DNA from: Candidatus Manganitrophus noduliformans
GTDB lineage: Bacteria; Nitrospirota; Nitrospiria; SBBL01; Manganitrophaceae
Assembly (NCBI RefSeq): GCF_012184425.1
Contig: NZ_VTOW01000001.1
Location: 186,001-250,000 of the forward strand
Reading direction: 5' to 3'
Length of the DNA stretch: 64,000 nt
The position numbers were made by a program, and so were the translations under genes. This document shows, one piece after another, positions 44,359-54,671 of this stretch. Position 1 is the stretch's first letter, and every line of letters begins with the position of its first letter. Below the pieces are notes generated by a model. The model ran no database searches, was not told the origin of the DNA, and was given only the letters and a program-made list of their open reading frames with translations.

Positions 44359-45183
44359 TTAGTTTTTAAGGTAAATCTCCTTGTCCTCGATATCCTCGAC
44401 CCCTTCGCCGGCGGGGGGAGGCGCTTCGCCCGTCTTCTTGGAAAGGCGGTTGTAGAGGGCGACGACCGGTTTCTCAGTGATTCCTGAGAGGACATAGATT
44501 GCGAAGAGGGAGAAGAGCATGACCTGAGGAGCGGTCACCAGAATTAAAAGGACCAGGACCAGGCTGACCAAAACGCCGAACGGCTTTCGATCCTTCAGGT
44601 TGAACTTTTTGAAGCTGCGATAACGGATATTGCTGACCATTAAGAAGGCGAGCATATAGGTGACCGCCAGGGTCAACGCGGGACGGATCTCTTTGCCAAA
44701 GTGGAGAATATAACTGTCGAGCATGACCAGGGTGGCGATCAGGCTTGCCGCCGCCGGAATCGGCAGCCCGACGAAGTCGGTCGATTCCGGGCCGGAAACC
44801 TGGACGTTAAAACGGGCAAGTCGGAGCGCGCCGCAGACGATGAAGAGAAAGACCGCGACCCAGCCGAGGCGGCCGTAACCGCTTAAAGCCCAGGAGTAAA
44901 TCAAAAGACCGGGGGCCACGCCGAAGGAGACCAGATCGGCCAGCGAGTCGTATTCGACGCCGAACCGGCTGGTCGTTTTGGTAAGACGGGCGAGTTTGCC
45001 GTCTAAAGTGTCGAAGATCGAAGCGACCAAAATGGCGATGGCGGCCATGACATACTCGGCGTTGAAGACGGCGATAATCGCGAAAACGCCGCAGAAGAGG
45101 TTTCCGCTGGTGAAGAGGTTCGGAATAATATAGATCCCCTTCCGTCTCAGCTCTTTCATTTCCGGCCTTTTTTTCTGATTCAT
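44359..45183 (-). CDS. pssA: CDP-diacylglycerol-serine O-phosphatidyltransferase PssA
   Basis: PssA makes phosphatidylserine from CDP-diacylglycerol and serine in the membrane. The 274 residues hold the CDP-alcohol phosphotransferase motif FDTLDGKLARLTKTTSRFGVEYDSLAD, cited here as DTLDGKLAR and EYDSLAD, and about eight spans. Its start overlaps the psd stop by four bases (ATGA). It supplies Psd, the next enzyme of phosphatidylethanolamine synthesis. Confidence 0.92.
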   Translation of the reverse strand: MNQKKRPEMKELRRKGIYIIPNLFTSGNLFCGVFAIIAVFNAEYVMAAIAILVASIFDTLDGKLARLTKTTSRFGVEYDSLADLVSFGVAPGLLIYSWALSGYGRLGWVAVFLFIVCGALRLARFNVQVSGPESTDFVGLPIPAAASLIATLVMLDSYILHFGKEIRPALTLAVTYMLAFLMVSNIRYRSFKKFNLKDRKPFGVLVSLVLVLLILVTAPQVMLFSLFAIYVLSGITEKPVVALYNRLSKKTGEAPPPAGEGVEDIEDKEIYLKN

Positions 45184-45827
45184 CTTAAAATTCCTAGAAT
45201 GGTTTCGCCTCCCCGGACCTTTTGTCCCATGGAGACGCGAATTTCCGTTTCGATCGGGAGAAAGAGGTCGACGCGGGAGCCGAAACGGATCAGGCCGAAT
45301 CGCTCGCCCCGATTTAAAACGCTTCCTTCTTGAATCCAGCAGACGATCCGCCGCGCGATCAGTCCTGCGATTTGAATGCAGACAACCCGTTTTCCGGCCG
45401 GCGTTTCCAACACAACCGCGTTTTGCTCATTCTCCAGCGAAGCTTTCGGCACGTTCGCCGCGAAGAAACGTCCGGCGTTGTAAAAAACGCCGATCACTTT
45501 TCCGGCGACGGGAACCCGGTTGATGTGGACATTAAAAACATTGAGGAAGATGCTGATCTTGATCGCCGGTTTATTGAGAAACCGCCCTTCTTCCGTCCTT
45601 GAGATATCGACGATCTTTCCGTCGGCCGGAGAGACCAGCGCCCCTTCGGCTTGCGGAACAGATCGACGCGGATCTCTAAAAAACCAGAGGCAAAAAAGGG
45701 TCAGCGCCCCGAAGAACCACCCTGCCGCTCGACCGAGGAAGAGCCCCCCCAGCAGGGTCGAGAGCGCCCCGCCTGCAATAAATATGAAGCCTTCTTTTGC
45801 GATCGGAAATTGTGTTTCTTCTGTCAT
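45180..45827 (-). CDS. psd: Phosphatidylserine decarboxylase Psd (archaeal-type short form)
   Basis: Psd decarboxylates phosphatidylserine to phosphatidylethanolamine. The proenzyme cleaves itself at a Gly-Ser bond, here in RFGSRVD near residue 181, to create the pyruvoyl group. At 215 residues it is the short type without the long N-terminal domain of E. coli Psd. Two spans are at the N-terminus. The ATG at 45827 follows GAGG. It is coupled to pssA by an ATGA overlap. Confidence 0.92.
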   Translation of the reverse strand: MTEETQFPIAKEGFIFIAGGALSTLLGGLFLGRAAGWFFGALTLFCLWFFRDPRRSVPQAEGALVSPADGKIVDISRTEEGRFLNKPAIKISIFLNVFNVHINRVPVAGKVIGVFYNAGRFFAANVPKASLENEQNAVVLETPAGKRVVCIQIAGLIARRIVCWIQEGSVLNRGERFGLIRFGSRVDLFLPIETEIRVSMGQKVRGGETILGILR

Positions 45828-45923
45828 GCTCAACCTCGTCCGGTGCGGAGCGCCCAAAATGGTTTACGGTTCCGATTTTAGCATTTTGGAGGAGAAAAAA
45901 ATAGCTACCTGGACGGGAGACGC

Positions 45924-46946
<1,023 letters not shown>

Positions 46947-46978
46947 TTATTATACGGATGGACCGTGGAAAATAAATC

Positions 46979-47506
46979 CTATTTTGATACCATCTTTTTC
47001 TCTCGTTCTTCTTTCGAGGAGATGGTCTTGATCTCTTCCCGGGCGATGGCGATCCGGCCGGTTCGAATCAACTCCTTGATCCCGAGCGGCCGGAGCAGGT
47101 TGATGATCGCGTCAATTTTTTGCACATCGCCGGTAATTTCGATCGTATAGGTGTTCGGCGTGGAGTCGACGATTTTTGCCCGAAAGATATCGGCGACCCG
47201 GAGCGCTTCGGCGCGGTCCTGCTCGCGGGTGTTGATTTTGATGAGCGCGGTCTCCCGCTCAACATACTCTTTTTCCGTGAGATCGACCACCTTGATCACA
47301 TCGACGAGTTTGTTCAGCTGTTTGGTGATCTGCTCGATGATCCGGTCGTCTCCCTGCGTCACGATGGTCATCATGGAGACCGTCGGATCAAGCGTCGGCC
47401 CCACGGAGAGGCTTTCGATGTTGAAGCCCCGGCCTGAAAAAAGGCCGGAGACGCGGGAGAGAACGCCGAATTTATTCTCGACCAAAACGGAAATAATATG
47501 CTGCAT
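46979..47506 (-). CDS. ilvN: Acetolactate synthase small (regulatory) subunit IlvN
   Basis: A 175-residue regulatory subunit of acetolactate synthase that gives valine feedback inhibition. The N-terminal ACT domain starts with HIISVLVENKFGVLSRVSGLFSGRGF, noted as the VLVENKFGVLSR motif, and the C-terminal half is the second ALS small-subunit domain. Gap to ilvB is 36 bases. GAGGATTC precedes the ATG. Confidence 0.94.
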   Translation of the reverse strand: MQHIISVLVENKFGVLSRVSGLFSGRGFNIESLSVGPTLDPTVSMMTIVTQGDDRIIEQITKQLNKLVDVIKVVDLTEKEYVERETALIKINTREQDRAEALRVADIFRAKIVDSTPNTYTIEITGDVQKIDAIINLLRPLGIKELIRTGRIAIAREEIKTISSKEEREKKMVSK

Positions 47507-47542
47507 GAATCCTCATCAGTTAGGGGAAACAAACGGAAGAGA

Positions 47543-49303
47543 TTACGCGGTGAGCACGCCGTCCGCTTTTTCTTCCTGCTTTTGACCCTTCGCCTTTTTC
47601 GATCCCTTGTCAGGGTCGGAGAAGACCATCTCGTTGATGGCGGCGCCGGCCGGAATCATGGGATAGCAGTTTTCTTCTTGATCCACCTGAAAATCGATCA
47701 CGACCGGTCCGCTGGCGGCGAGTCCTTCTTTCAGAACATCGTCCACCTCGCTCACCTCCGTGGCGCGAAGCCCGACGGCGCCGAAAGCTTCGGCCAACTT
47801 AACGAAATCGGGAGAGTCCCCCATGAAGCTTGAGGAATATCGCCCATCATAGAAAAGCTGTTGCCATTGACGGACCATTCCCAAATATTTATTGTTGATG
47901 ATGGCGACTTTCACCGGCAGCTTGTACTGGACCGCGGTCGCAAGCTCTTGAATATTCATAACGATGCCGCCGTCGCCGGCAATACAGACGACCTGTTCAT
48001 CCGGATAGGCGCATTGGGCGCCGATCGCTGCGGGGAGTCCGTATCCCATCGTGCCGAGACCTCCCGAATTGATGAAGGTGCGGGGCCGATTGAATTTATA
48101 GAATTGGGCCGACCACATCTGATGTTGGCCGACATCGGTGGTGATGATGGCATTTCCCTGCGTGGCCTCATAAATCTTGTCGATCACGTATTGAGGCTTG
48201 ATGATTTTGTTTCCCTGTTCATAAGCGAGAGGATGTTCCTTCTTCCACGCTTCGATCTGCTCCATCCACGGCTGATGTTGTCCCAAATTCCCATTGCCGG
48301 AGGTCCGCAAAAGCTGATTGAGTTCCCGGAGGACCAGTTTGGCATCACCGACGATGGGCACATGAACGGCTAGGTTCTTGTGGATCGAAGTGGGATCGAT
48401 GTCGATGTGGATGATTCGTGCGTTCGGGGCGAAGTCGGCGACCCGGCCGGTGACGCGATCATCGAAGCGGGAGCCGACTGCAATGATGAGATCGGAATTG
48501 TGGATCGACATATTCGCCCAATAGGTCCCATGCATTCCGAGCATGCCGAGAAACTGAGGATGCGTTCCTGGAAAAGCGCCAAGGCCCATCAATGTGAGGG
48601 TTACCGGGATTTTTGTGATCTCCGCCAGCTCGCGAAGCTCTTGATGCGCATCCGAGGAGAGGACCCCTCCGCCGGCATAAATGACCGGTTTTTTCGCCTT
48701 TAAAATCTCCTGGGCCGCCTGCTTAATCTGCCACTTGTTTCCTTTATAAACGGGGGAATAACTTCGGATATACACTTTATCAGGATACTTAAATTCGGTC
48801 TTTGCCAAAACGACATCTTTCGGAAGGTCGACCAAAACCGGCCCGGGTCTCCCGGAAGTGGCGATGTAAAAAGCCTCTTTAATCGCCTGGGCCAGATCGT
48901 TTACATCTTTCACCAGAATATTGTACTTCGTACAGGGACGGGTGATGCCGACCACATCCGCCTCTTGGAAGGCATCATTGCCGATCAGTTTCGTCGGGAC
49001 CTGACCCGTCAGAATCACCAAGGGGGTTGAATCCATATAGGCGTCGACGATGCCGGTGACGGTATTCGTGGCGCCGGGACCGGAGGTCACCAAAACCACG
49101 CCCGGCTTTCCTGTCGCCCGCGCATATCCTTCCGCCATGTGTGTTCCCCCCTGCTCATGCCGGCAGAGAACGACCTGGAGATCCTTTTCGTCATAAAGAA
49201 CATCGAAGACAGGAAGATTGACCCCTCCCGGATAGGCAAAAACAACTTGGACCCCCTCCCGCTTGAGGCACTCAATCAGAATTTGTGATCCCGACAATTT
49301 CAT
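47543..49303 (-). CDS. ilvB: Acetolactate synthase large subunit IlvB
   Basis: IlvB makes acetolactate (and 2-aceto-2-hydroxybutyrate) from pyruvate with thiamine diphosphate. The 586 residues contain the three domains of the family: the catalytic glutamate in FAYPGGVNLPVFD (the C-terminal side of the pattern is AYPGG), the central FAD-binding region, and the TPP motif GDGGIVMNIQELATA. AAAGGAG precedes the ATG. It is the first gene of the operon and has a strong promoter about 160 bases upstream. Confidence 0.96.
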   Translation of the reverse strand: MKLSGSQILIECLKREGVQVVFAYPGGVNLPVFDVLYDEKDLQVVLCRHEQGGTHMAEGYARATGKPGVVLVTSGPGATNTVTGIVDAYMDSTPLVILTGQVPTKLIGNDAFQEADVVGITRPCTKYNILVKDVNDLAQAIKEAFYIATSGRPGPVLVDLPKDVVLAKTEFKYPDKVYIRSYSPVYKGNKWQIKQAAQEILKAKKPVIYAGGGVLSSDAHQELRELAEITKIPVTLTLMGLGAFPGTHPQFLGMLGMHGTYWANMSIHNSDLIIAVGSRFDDRVTGRVADFAPNARIIHIDIDPTSIHKNLAVHVPIVGDAKLVLRELNQLLRTSGNGNLGQHQPWMEQIEAWKKEHPLAYEQGNKIIKPQYVIDKIYEATQGNAIITTDVGQHQMWSAQFYKFNRPRTFINSGGLGTMGYGLPAAIGAQCAYPDEQVVCIAGDGGIVMNIQELATAVQYKLPVKVAIINNKYLGMVRQWQQLFYDGRYSSSFMGDSPDFVKLAEAFGAVGLRATEVSEVDDVLKEGLAASGPVVIDFQVDQEENCYPMIPAGAAINEMVFSDPDKGSKKAKGQKQEEKADGVLTA

Positions 49304-49465
49304 TGCGCTTCTCCTTTGGTCTCGGCCGGTGGTTTTTTCTGGCCCTTACCTTCAAACAAATACAAACGATTGACCGCGCCTTACCGAGTCCGCTAGTTCA
49401 TTTGCTTTTACAAGTACTTTATATTTAAAGGGAATAAGAGTCACGATGATAACATGAGATTAATA

Positions 49466-49494
49466 TTATTACCATAGCCCGGAGGGGGAGTCAA
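49466..49494 (-). promoter_or_regulatory. Promoter of ilvB operon
   Basis: TTGACT (49494-49489), 17-base spacer and TAATAA (49471-49466) on the minus strand, leaving a leader of about 155 bases before ilvB. The leader contains a 30-codon frame starting with GTG that is moderately rich in Val and Leu; I see no convincing terminator in it. Confidence 0.6.
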
Positions 49495-49541
49495 CCGGAA
49501 ATATTTGGGAAATCAAGGCGGATAGAGCGGAAAGGAATGTA

Positions 49542-50360
49542 CTATTCCTGGGGGAGGTATTGAAGGGGATCCCCCTTCGAAATCGGCTCGGAACTCAAGG
49601 TGATTCGGGCGGTGGCCGTCTCCTTCTGGCTGGTGAGAACCAGCAGACGTCCCACGCTCCGCTTTGGAATACGACCGGCACCGGCCTTTTCCCCGCCGTG
49701 GATAATTTCAAACTGATCCCCGGGGAGAATGCCATTCTTCCATCCCTGGTCGATGTAGACGATGTCATGCTCTCCACTACTCAACCGATCGTCACGCACT
49801 TCGGCGATCATCCCTCCCTTTTTGTCGGAAGAGACCTGCTCGGAGGGGGTCGAAGAACGGATGAGGGCTCCGAGTGCCGCGATCTCATCATCCATTGAAA
49901 TGGCCTCTTTCGAATGAACAACCTGAGCGGTCGCAGTATTCCCGTTGCGTTCGATGACCTTGATTGCTCCGGTAATTTCAATCAGATCTCCGAGCAATTT
50001 TCCCGTCTCGGGATGGTGGACTTTCTTTATTTTACGATAGAGGACCCATTCATCGGAAGCGGCTTCCGTTTTTGAAAGTTGGAGATAAACAATATCGCCT
50101 CTGGAAAAGAGGGTCTTCGAATCCTTTGCCCCGATGAGTTTTCCGTCTGAGTTTAGATCCTGCACGACCATTCCATTCGAGAGAGCCGACCAAAAATCGA
50201 TCTTTCTAGGCGAGGCGATCTCCTTTTCGCTCAGGTCCGAGAGAGGCGACATCGGTTCCTCCGCAGGGATCTCTTCCGCCGACACGTGGAAAGCGCCGAC
50301 GGAAACAAGAAAGGTCACCAGAACCGTCCATTGAAAGACCCGCTGTCTAAAGGCCATTTT
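49542..50360 (-). CDS. Exported protein, unknown (beta-rich)
   Basis: A 272-residue protein with a signal peptide (cleavage near FHVSAEE). The mature part is beta-strand-like with two similar blocks (ITGAIKVIERNGNTATAQVV and VGRLLVLTSQKETATARI), each followed by a GD-containing turn. The blocks recall the FlgT-C-type or LysM-associated repeats, but I would not name a family. GAGGAGG lies before the ATG at 50360. It is divergent from the propeller genes and sits next to the ilvB promoter. Confidence 0.65.
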   Translation of the reverse strand, partial: KMAFRQRVFQWTVLVTFLVSVGAFHVSAEEIPAEEPMSPLSDLSEKEIASPRKIDFWSALSNGMVVQDLNSDGKLIGAKDSKTLFSRGDIVYLQLSKTEAASDEWVLYRKIKKVHHPETGKLLGDLIEITGAIKVIERNGNTATAQVVHSKEAISMDDEIAALGALIRSSTPSEQVSSDKKGGMIAEVRDDRLSSGEHDIVYIDQGWKNGILPGDQFEIIHGGEKAGAGRIPKRSVGRLLVLTSQKETATARITLSSEPISKGDPLQYLPQE

Positions 50361-50383
50361 ATCCTCCTCGCCGTCTTTGGAGA

Positions 50384-50411
50384 AAGATATCAAATAATCG
50401 TGAATTGTCAA
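50384..50411 (-). promoter_or_regulatory. Candidate promoter of the 49542-50360 gene
   Basis: Perfect TTGACA (50411-50406), 16-base spacer and TATCTT (50389-50384) on the minus strand, 24 bases before the ATG. Confidence 0.5.
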
Positions 50412-50512
50412 GAAAGGGGATCTCCGCCGAATCCCGCTCCCTTGCCGAGGCACAGCATTGTTTTTGGAAAGAAAGATATGTTAACATGACGGCGCATTTT
50501 ATTGGAAAACCG

Positions 50513-51496
50513 ATGAGGCCGCTTTTTTTGTCAATCCGTTTGATTCTTTGGTGCTCCCTTTTTTTTGCCTTGGGATGCAGTCGGGGTGAGACGGTCCTCT
50601 CCGTCACACTGAATACCCGCAATCCGGACACGGTCTATGTCGGCACAACGGGGGGCGGATTCTACAAGAGCACCGATCGAGGAGTGACCTTTCAAAGAAT
50701 GAGCAATGGGTTGACCTCCTACAATATCACCTCCATTGCGGTGAATCCCTCCTTGACCACGATTCTTTACGCCGGCTCGTTTGGAGACGCCGTCTATCGA
50801 AGCATCGACAGCGGCCGGAATTGGATGATCATCAATACCGGTCTGGATGATAATGTCGGAACACAGGCGGTAAATGCCGTTGTTTCCAATCCCTTTATCT
50901 CCGACATTCTTTATGTCGGAACGAACCATGGGGTTTACAAAAGTATGGACGGCGGGGGAGAGTGGAAGTCGGCAAATATGGGCGTCGCCAATCGGTTCGT
51001 GATCGCCCTGGTGATGGATCCTCGGGATCACAGCATCTTGATGGCGGGGACAAACGAAGGGATCTTTAAGACGGAAAATGCCGCCAAGACGTGGCGATTG
51101 GTCCATCCGGAGACGAAAAAATGGGCGGTGAATGCGATCGTTTTCGACAAGTCCGATCCGAACATCGTCTACGCCGGGACAAATCAGGGGATCTTTAAGA
51201 CGACCGACCAGGGGAACACATGGCAGCCGCAAAACAACGGTCTCGCGAACAGGTTTATCGTCACCCTCCTCATCCATCCGGAAAAGACACAGGTCCTCTA
51301 CGCCGGCAATCAAGACGGTATTTATAAAACAGTGAACGGCACCGAATCGTGGGCGCCCCTCGCCGGCTCACCCCGCTCCATCACCTCATTGTCGATTCAT
51401 CCCCAATCGCCCGAGGTCCTCTTCGCGGGGACCACACAGGGTCTTTATCGAAGCACCGATGCCGGCGCCCGCTGGGAGAAAATGAAGTTGCGTTGA
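50513..51496 (+). CDS. BNR/sortilin-type beta-propeller lipoprotein
   Basis: A 327-residue lipoprotein. The signal ends in FALGC, with a hydrophobic run from the ATG at 50513; an earlier ATG at 50486 is possible. The mature part is made of about seven repeats, each with [VL]YxGTxxGxxKSxDxGxxW-type blocks (for example YVGTTGGGFYKSTDRG, YAGTNQGIFKTTDQG), the pattern of BNR or sortilin-type propellers. It is 57 bases before a second propeller lipoprotein. No function is assigned; such proteins often bind partners or cofactors outside the cell. Confidence 0.82.
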   Translation: MRPLFLSIRLILWCSLFFALGCSRGETVLSVTLNTRNPDTVYVGTTGGGFYKSTDRGVTFQRMSNGLTSYNITSIAVNPSLTTILYAGSFGDAVYRSIDSGRNWMIINTGLDDNVGTQAVNAVVSNPFISDILYVGTNHGVYKSMDGGGEWKSANMGVANRFVIALVMDPRDHSILMAGTNEGIFKTENAAKTWRLVHPETKKWAVNAIVFDKSDPNIVYAGTNQGIFKTTDQGNTWQPQNNGLANRFIVTLLIHPEKTQVLYAGNQDGIYKTVNGTESWAPLAGSPRSITSLSIHPQSPEVLFAGTTQGLYRSTDAGARWEKMKLR

Positions 51497-51553
51497 GATT
51501 CGAAAAGGTCTCGAATAGAAAACGGCATTCATTATTTTCATAAAGGAGCACGA

Positions 51554-52591
51554 TTGAAATATTTTTCAAGCAAAAAGATTTGGCAGTGGACCCTCCTCGC
51601 ATTTCTCTTCGCCGGCTGCCGCCCCCCCTCCCCTGTTCCCGATGCGCCCGGCTCCCCGACCGGGTGGGAAATCCAAAACAGCGGCATCCAAGCCTCATTG
51701 GGCGGCATCTACTTCTTGGACGCTCAAAACGGCTGGCTGACCGGAAACAAGGGGATCATTCTTCACACGACGGACGGCGGCCAGCATTGGTCGGTGCAGG
51801 AAACCGGCACACAGACGCTGCTGGTTTCGATCTTCTTCGTCACCCCGAAGCGGGGATGGGCGGTCGGAGAAAAAGGGCTGATTCTCTTCACCGAGGACGG
51901 CGGACAGAAATGGGAGCTACAAAAATGGGCGCTTCAGGACGGCAGTCAACTGAAGAAGAATCTGTTGCATGTCTTCTTCATCAGCCCGGACCAAGGATGG
52001 GTGACCGGCGAGAAGGGACTCCTCCTCTCCACCACCGACGGCGGGCAACATTGGGTATCGACCGAGGTCAAGCCGGCGGTCTCTTTTAATTCCGTTTTTT
52101 TCGTTAATCAGAAGCAAGGGTGGATTACAGGGGACGCCGGGAATATCTTTTATACGGAAGACGGCGGCGTCAATTGGACTCGGCAGGAGTCGGGAACGCA
52201 GAAGGATCTTCACCGCATCTTCTTTTCACGGCCCGAGATCGGCTGGGCGGTGGGAGGCGCCGGGACCATTCTCCACACCAAAGACGGCGGAAAAAGTTGG
52301 TCTCCCCAAACCAGCGGGGTGCCGAGCTTTCTGCTCGGCCTCTTCTTTATCAATGATCAGGTCGGCTGGGCCGTCGGCGCTTCGGGGACGATCTTGAATA
52401 CAAAGGATGGAGGGGCCACCTGGCAGCAGCAGGTTTCCGGAACGATTAATTTCTTGACCAACGTCTTCTTCGTCGACCCTCAGGTCGGCTGGGTCATCGG
52501 GATCAAAGGGACCATCTTCCATACGAAGCGGGGGGGCGAGCCCCCGCCGATCGAGGTCAAGGAAGTGAAAACAGAAGAAGAAAAGAAATGA
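51554..52591 (+). CDS. Ycf48-like beta-propeller lipoprotein
   Basis: A 345-residue lipoprotein with lipobox LFAGC and about seven repeats of the form GWAVGxxGxILxTxDGGxxW (for example GWAVGEKGLILFTEDGG). This is the Ycf48/HCF136-type seven-bladed propeller. In phototrophs Ycf48 helps assemble photosystem II; here the host is not evidently phototrophic, so the role is unknown. The start is TTG at 51554 with AAAGGAGCACGA ahead of it. It ends four bases inside the next gene. Confidence 0.85.
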   Translation: MKYFSSKKIWQWTLLAFLFAGCRPPSPVPDAPGSPTGWEIQNSGIQASLGGIYFLDAQNGWLTGNKGIILHTTDGGQHWSVQETGTQTLLVSIFFVTPKRGWAVGEKGLILFTEDGGQKWELQKWALQDGSQLKKNLLHVFFISPDQGWVTGEKGLLLSTTDGGQHWVSTEVKPAVSFNSVFFVNQKQGWITGDAGNIFYTEDGGVNWTRQESGTQKDLHRIFFSRPEIGWAVGGAGTILHTKDGGKSWSPQTSGVPSFLLGLFFINDQVGWAVGASGTILNTKDGGATWQQQVSGTINFLTNVFFVDPQVGWVIGIKGTIFHTKRGGEPPPIEVKEVKTEEEKK

Positions 52592-52770
52592 GTCTTGATG
52601 AAGTCGGCGTAAGACCTAAATCCTCTCCCTCTAAAGAAGTCTTACCGGATACGGGAAAATCAGCGAAGAAGCTCTATTGGTGTGATCTTTGCGGAGCACC
52701 GATGCTCGATCTTCACTGCAAACTGATCTGCCGTCGGTGCGGCTTCAAGCGCGACTGTTCCGACCCTTAA
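52588..52770 (+). CDS. Small zinc-ribbon protein
   Basis: A 60-residue protein with a two-knuckle zinc ribbon: CDLCG (residues about 32-36) and, 13 residues later, CRRCGFKRDC. The N-terminal half is polar and probably disordered. It overlaps the propeller gene by four bases (ATGA), so they are translationally coupled; the pair propeller-propeller-zinc ribbon looks like a unit. Its stop overlaps the convergent thiamine-binding gene. No family name is recognised. Confidence 0.7.
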   Translation: MSLDEVGVRPKSSPSKEVLPDTGKSAKKLYWCDLCGAPMLDLHCKLICRRCGFKRDCSDP

Positions 52771-53102
52771 GTTTTCAGCTTTCGCCCGAGCGTCTTCTCC
52801 ACGCTGGCCACTTTGCTCGTCAGCCGCCCTGTTTTCCCCTTGCGATAATCGATCTTGATCACCGTCGAGACCCGGTCGCAATCTTCCTTCATCCGCTCCC
52901 AGCAGGCCTTCACGACCCCAAGCACCTCTTCCCAAGGGCCTTCGATCACCGTCCCCATCGGGTTGAGACGATACTCCAGGCCGCTTTTGTCGATAATTTC
53001 CAGCGATCGGGAGACATACTCGCTGACGCTCTCCCCTTGGGTAAGCGGAGACATGGAGAATTCGAGCAAAATGGTTTCATCTTTCTCTTTCCGGCTTGCC
53101 AC
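52767..53102 (-). CDS. MTH1187-family thiamine-binding protein
   Basis: A 111-residue protein of the MTH1187/YkoF-like (DUF77) group. The blocks LLEFSMSPLTQGESVSEYVSR, noted as SMSPLTQGESVS, and YRLNPMGTVIEGPWEEV are characteristic. The fold is ferredoxin-like and some members bind thiamine. The start is GTG at 53102 with GGGAGGTCAC, the best start in the region. The stop overlaps the convergent zinc-ribbon gene by four bases. Confidence 0.85.
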   Translation of the reverse strand: MASRKEKDETILLEFSMSPLTQGESVSEYVSRSLEIIDKSGLEYRLNPMGTVIEGPWEEVLGVVKACWERMKEDCDRVSTVIKIDYRKGKTGRLTSKVASVEKTLGRKLKT

Positions 53103-53133
53103 GTGACCTCCCTCGATCTTGAAATGAACTGCG

Positions 53134-53409
53134 TTACTCTTTTGGAAAGACCTGTGTAAACGGTTTAATCTCGTATCGGGAAAAGACCCCGCCTGAAACA
53201 TACGGGTCCGCCTCGCCCCAAGCGACCGCCTCTTCTAAAGAGCCCGCCTCAAAGACGATGAGACTTCCACTCTTGTCCCCGAAGGGGCCTGCCAAGATTA
53301 ATTTCTTTTCAGCCGTCAACTTCTCCAGACGCTCCAAATGGGATGGGCGAAGATGTTTTCTTAACTCAGCGCCATCCGGGCCGTCCAGCCCGATCATCAC
53401 AAATTTCAT
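53134..53409 (-). CDS. YciI-family protein
   Basis: A 91-residue protein of the YciI-like (dimeric alpha-beta barrel) superfamily. The opening FVMIGLDGPDGAELRKHLRPSHLERL and the FSRYEIKPFTQVF end match. Members often have a His-Asp pair; H near residue 20 is in RPSHLERL. The ATG at 53409 follows GGAGCGCG. Function is unknown; it lies between the thiamine-binding gene and the YgfZ-type gene. Confidence 0.85.
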   Translation of the reverse strand: MKFVMIGLDGPDGAELRKHLRPSHLERLEKLTAEKKLILAGPFGDKSGSLIVFEAGSLEEAVAWGEADPYVSGGVFSRYEIKPFTQVFPKE

Positions 53410-53452
53410 CAAACGCGCTCCTGCTTTTTCCAGATCGGGTGAAGGCCCCCTT

Positions 53453-54535
53453 TCAGGGTACAAGACGGTAGAACGGAAGGGCCGAGACCTGCGCGGTTTT
53501 TCTGGTCTGAGCGATCTCCACCTCGACCTCCGTGCCGGGAATCGCGATCTGCGGCCGCACGTAGCCCATCGCAACGATCTTTCCCGCAGAGGGAGACCAG
53601 GTTGCGCTGGTAATCCAGCCGAGCTCCTTCTCCCCCTGGAAGATTTTGTCCTCTCTTTTGGGAAGATCCGACCCTTCGATCGTCAATCCCATGAGCTGTT
53701 TGTTCACATGGCCATAGGTCTGGATGCGGGCCATGACCTCTTGGCCGGGATAGCACCCCTTGGTATAGCTGATCGCTTCCTTCTCAAGACCCGCTTCAAT
53801 GGGGATAATATGCTCGTCGATATCGATCCCATACCGGGGTTTTCCCGCCTCGATCCGCAAGATCTCGAGAGCGGTTTGGCCGAAGGGTTGGAGGCCGAAC
53901 GCGCCGCCCGCCGAAAAAAGGCCCTCCCATAATTTCTCCAGCCCCTCCGCCGGGACATAGAGATGATAGTCTTCTCCTCCCGTCGTCGATTGTTTGACGC
54001 AAAGGAGGGCCGCTCCGTCGCGCTCGCTTTGAAAGAACGACTTCTCTTCATGGATCGGAAGCGGACCGAGGAGGGCTTCGAGAAGCGGCCGGGCCTCGGG
54101 GCCGGATACGAGGAGTCGCCCCCAAGCCGGAGATTCGATCTTGATCTGGGATCGGAATTTAAACCGCATCAGCTGATCGAGCGTTTTCTTCGCATTCGTC
54201 CACTCCACATCGATCAGCAAGGCCTCGGGAAGCAGGTAGAGATGGAAGTCGGAGAGGACCCTTCCTTTGGCCGTCAGGAGGGTGGCATAGAGTCCTTTTC
54301 CCTGTTGCAACGGAGTGAGATCATTGCTGATGATATTTTGCAGAAAAGGAATGCGGTCTTTCCCGGTGATGAGGAAGGGGAACTGATGCGAAAGATCGGC
54401 CACGCCGACCTTTCGTCGGACGGCTTGATATTCCGAGAGAGCATCTCCGTAATCGGACGGAAGCTCCCATTCGCCGTAAGGCACGAAACGGGCGCCCCGC
54501 TGTTGGTGTTGGGCGCGTAAAAGCGGCGTCGGCAT
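53453..54535 (-). CDS. ygfZ: YgfZ/GcvT-family folate-binding protein
   Basis: A 360-residue protein with the GcvT-like aminomethyltransferase fold. The YgfZ signature KGCYPGQE, with its functional cysteine, is near residue 255. YgfZ binds folate and helps maintain iron-sulfur enzymes, notably MiaB. The N-terminal text LSHQFPFLITGKDRIPFLQNII is typical. The ATG follows AAGGGAGATCC. It is separated by a short gap from the YciI gene. Confidence 0.88.
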   Translation of the reverse strand: MPTPLLRAQHQQRGARFVPYGEWELPSDYGDALSEYQAVRRKVGVADLSHQFPFLITGKDRIPFLQNIISNDLTPLQQGKGLYATLLTAKGRVLSDFHLYLLPEALLIDVEWTNAKKTLDQLMRFKFRSQIKIESPAWGRLLVSGPEARPLLEALLGPLPIHEEKSFFQSERDGAALLCVKQSTTGGEDYHLYVPAEGLEKLWEGLFSAGGAFGLQPFGQTALEILRIEAGKPRYGIDIDEHIIPIEAGLEKEAISYTKGCYPGQEVMARIQTYGHVNKQLMGLTIEGSDLPKREDKIFQGEKELGWITSATWSPSAGKIVAMGYVRPQIAIPGTEVEVEIAQTRKTAQVSALPFYRLVP

Positions 54536-54671
54536 GGATCTCCCTTGAAAATCGGTTAATAAGTGAAAAATAATAACATGGCCGGGAAGATCGGGTCAAA
54601 TCGGTCCTTTTCGTAACGCTTGACTCGCCCCTTAGAATTCAGATATCTTAAAACATAAGGAAGTTTTAGAG

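Noticed and set aside
49304-49460. T-box or leader-peptide attenuator ahead of ilvB
   Set aside because: The GTG-started 30-codon frame has only an ordinary share of Val, Leu and Ile, no terminator follows, and no T-box sequence is seen.
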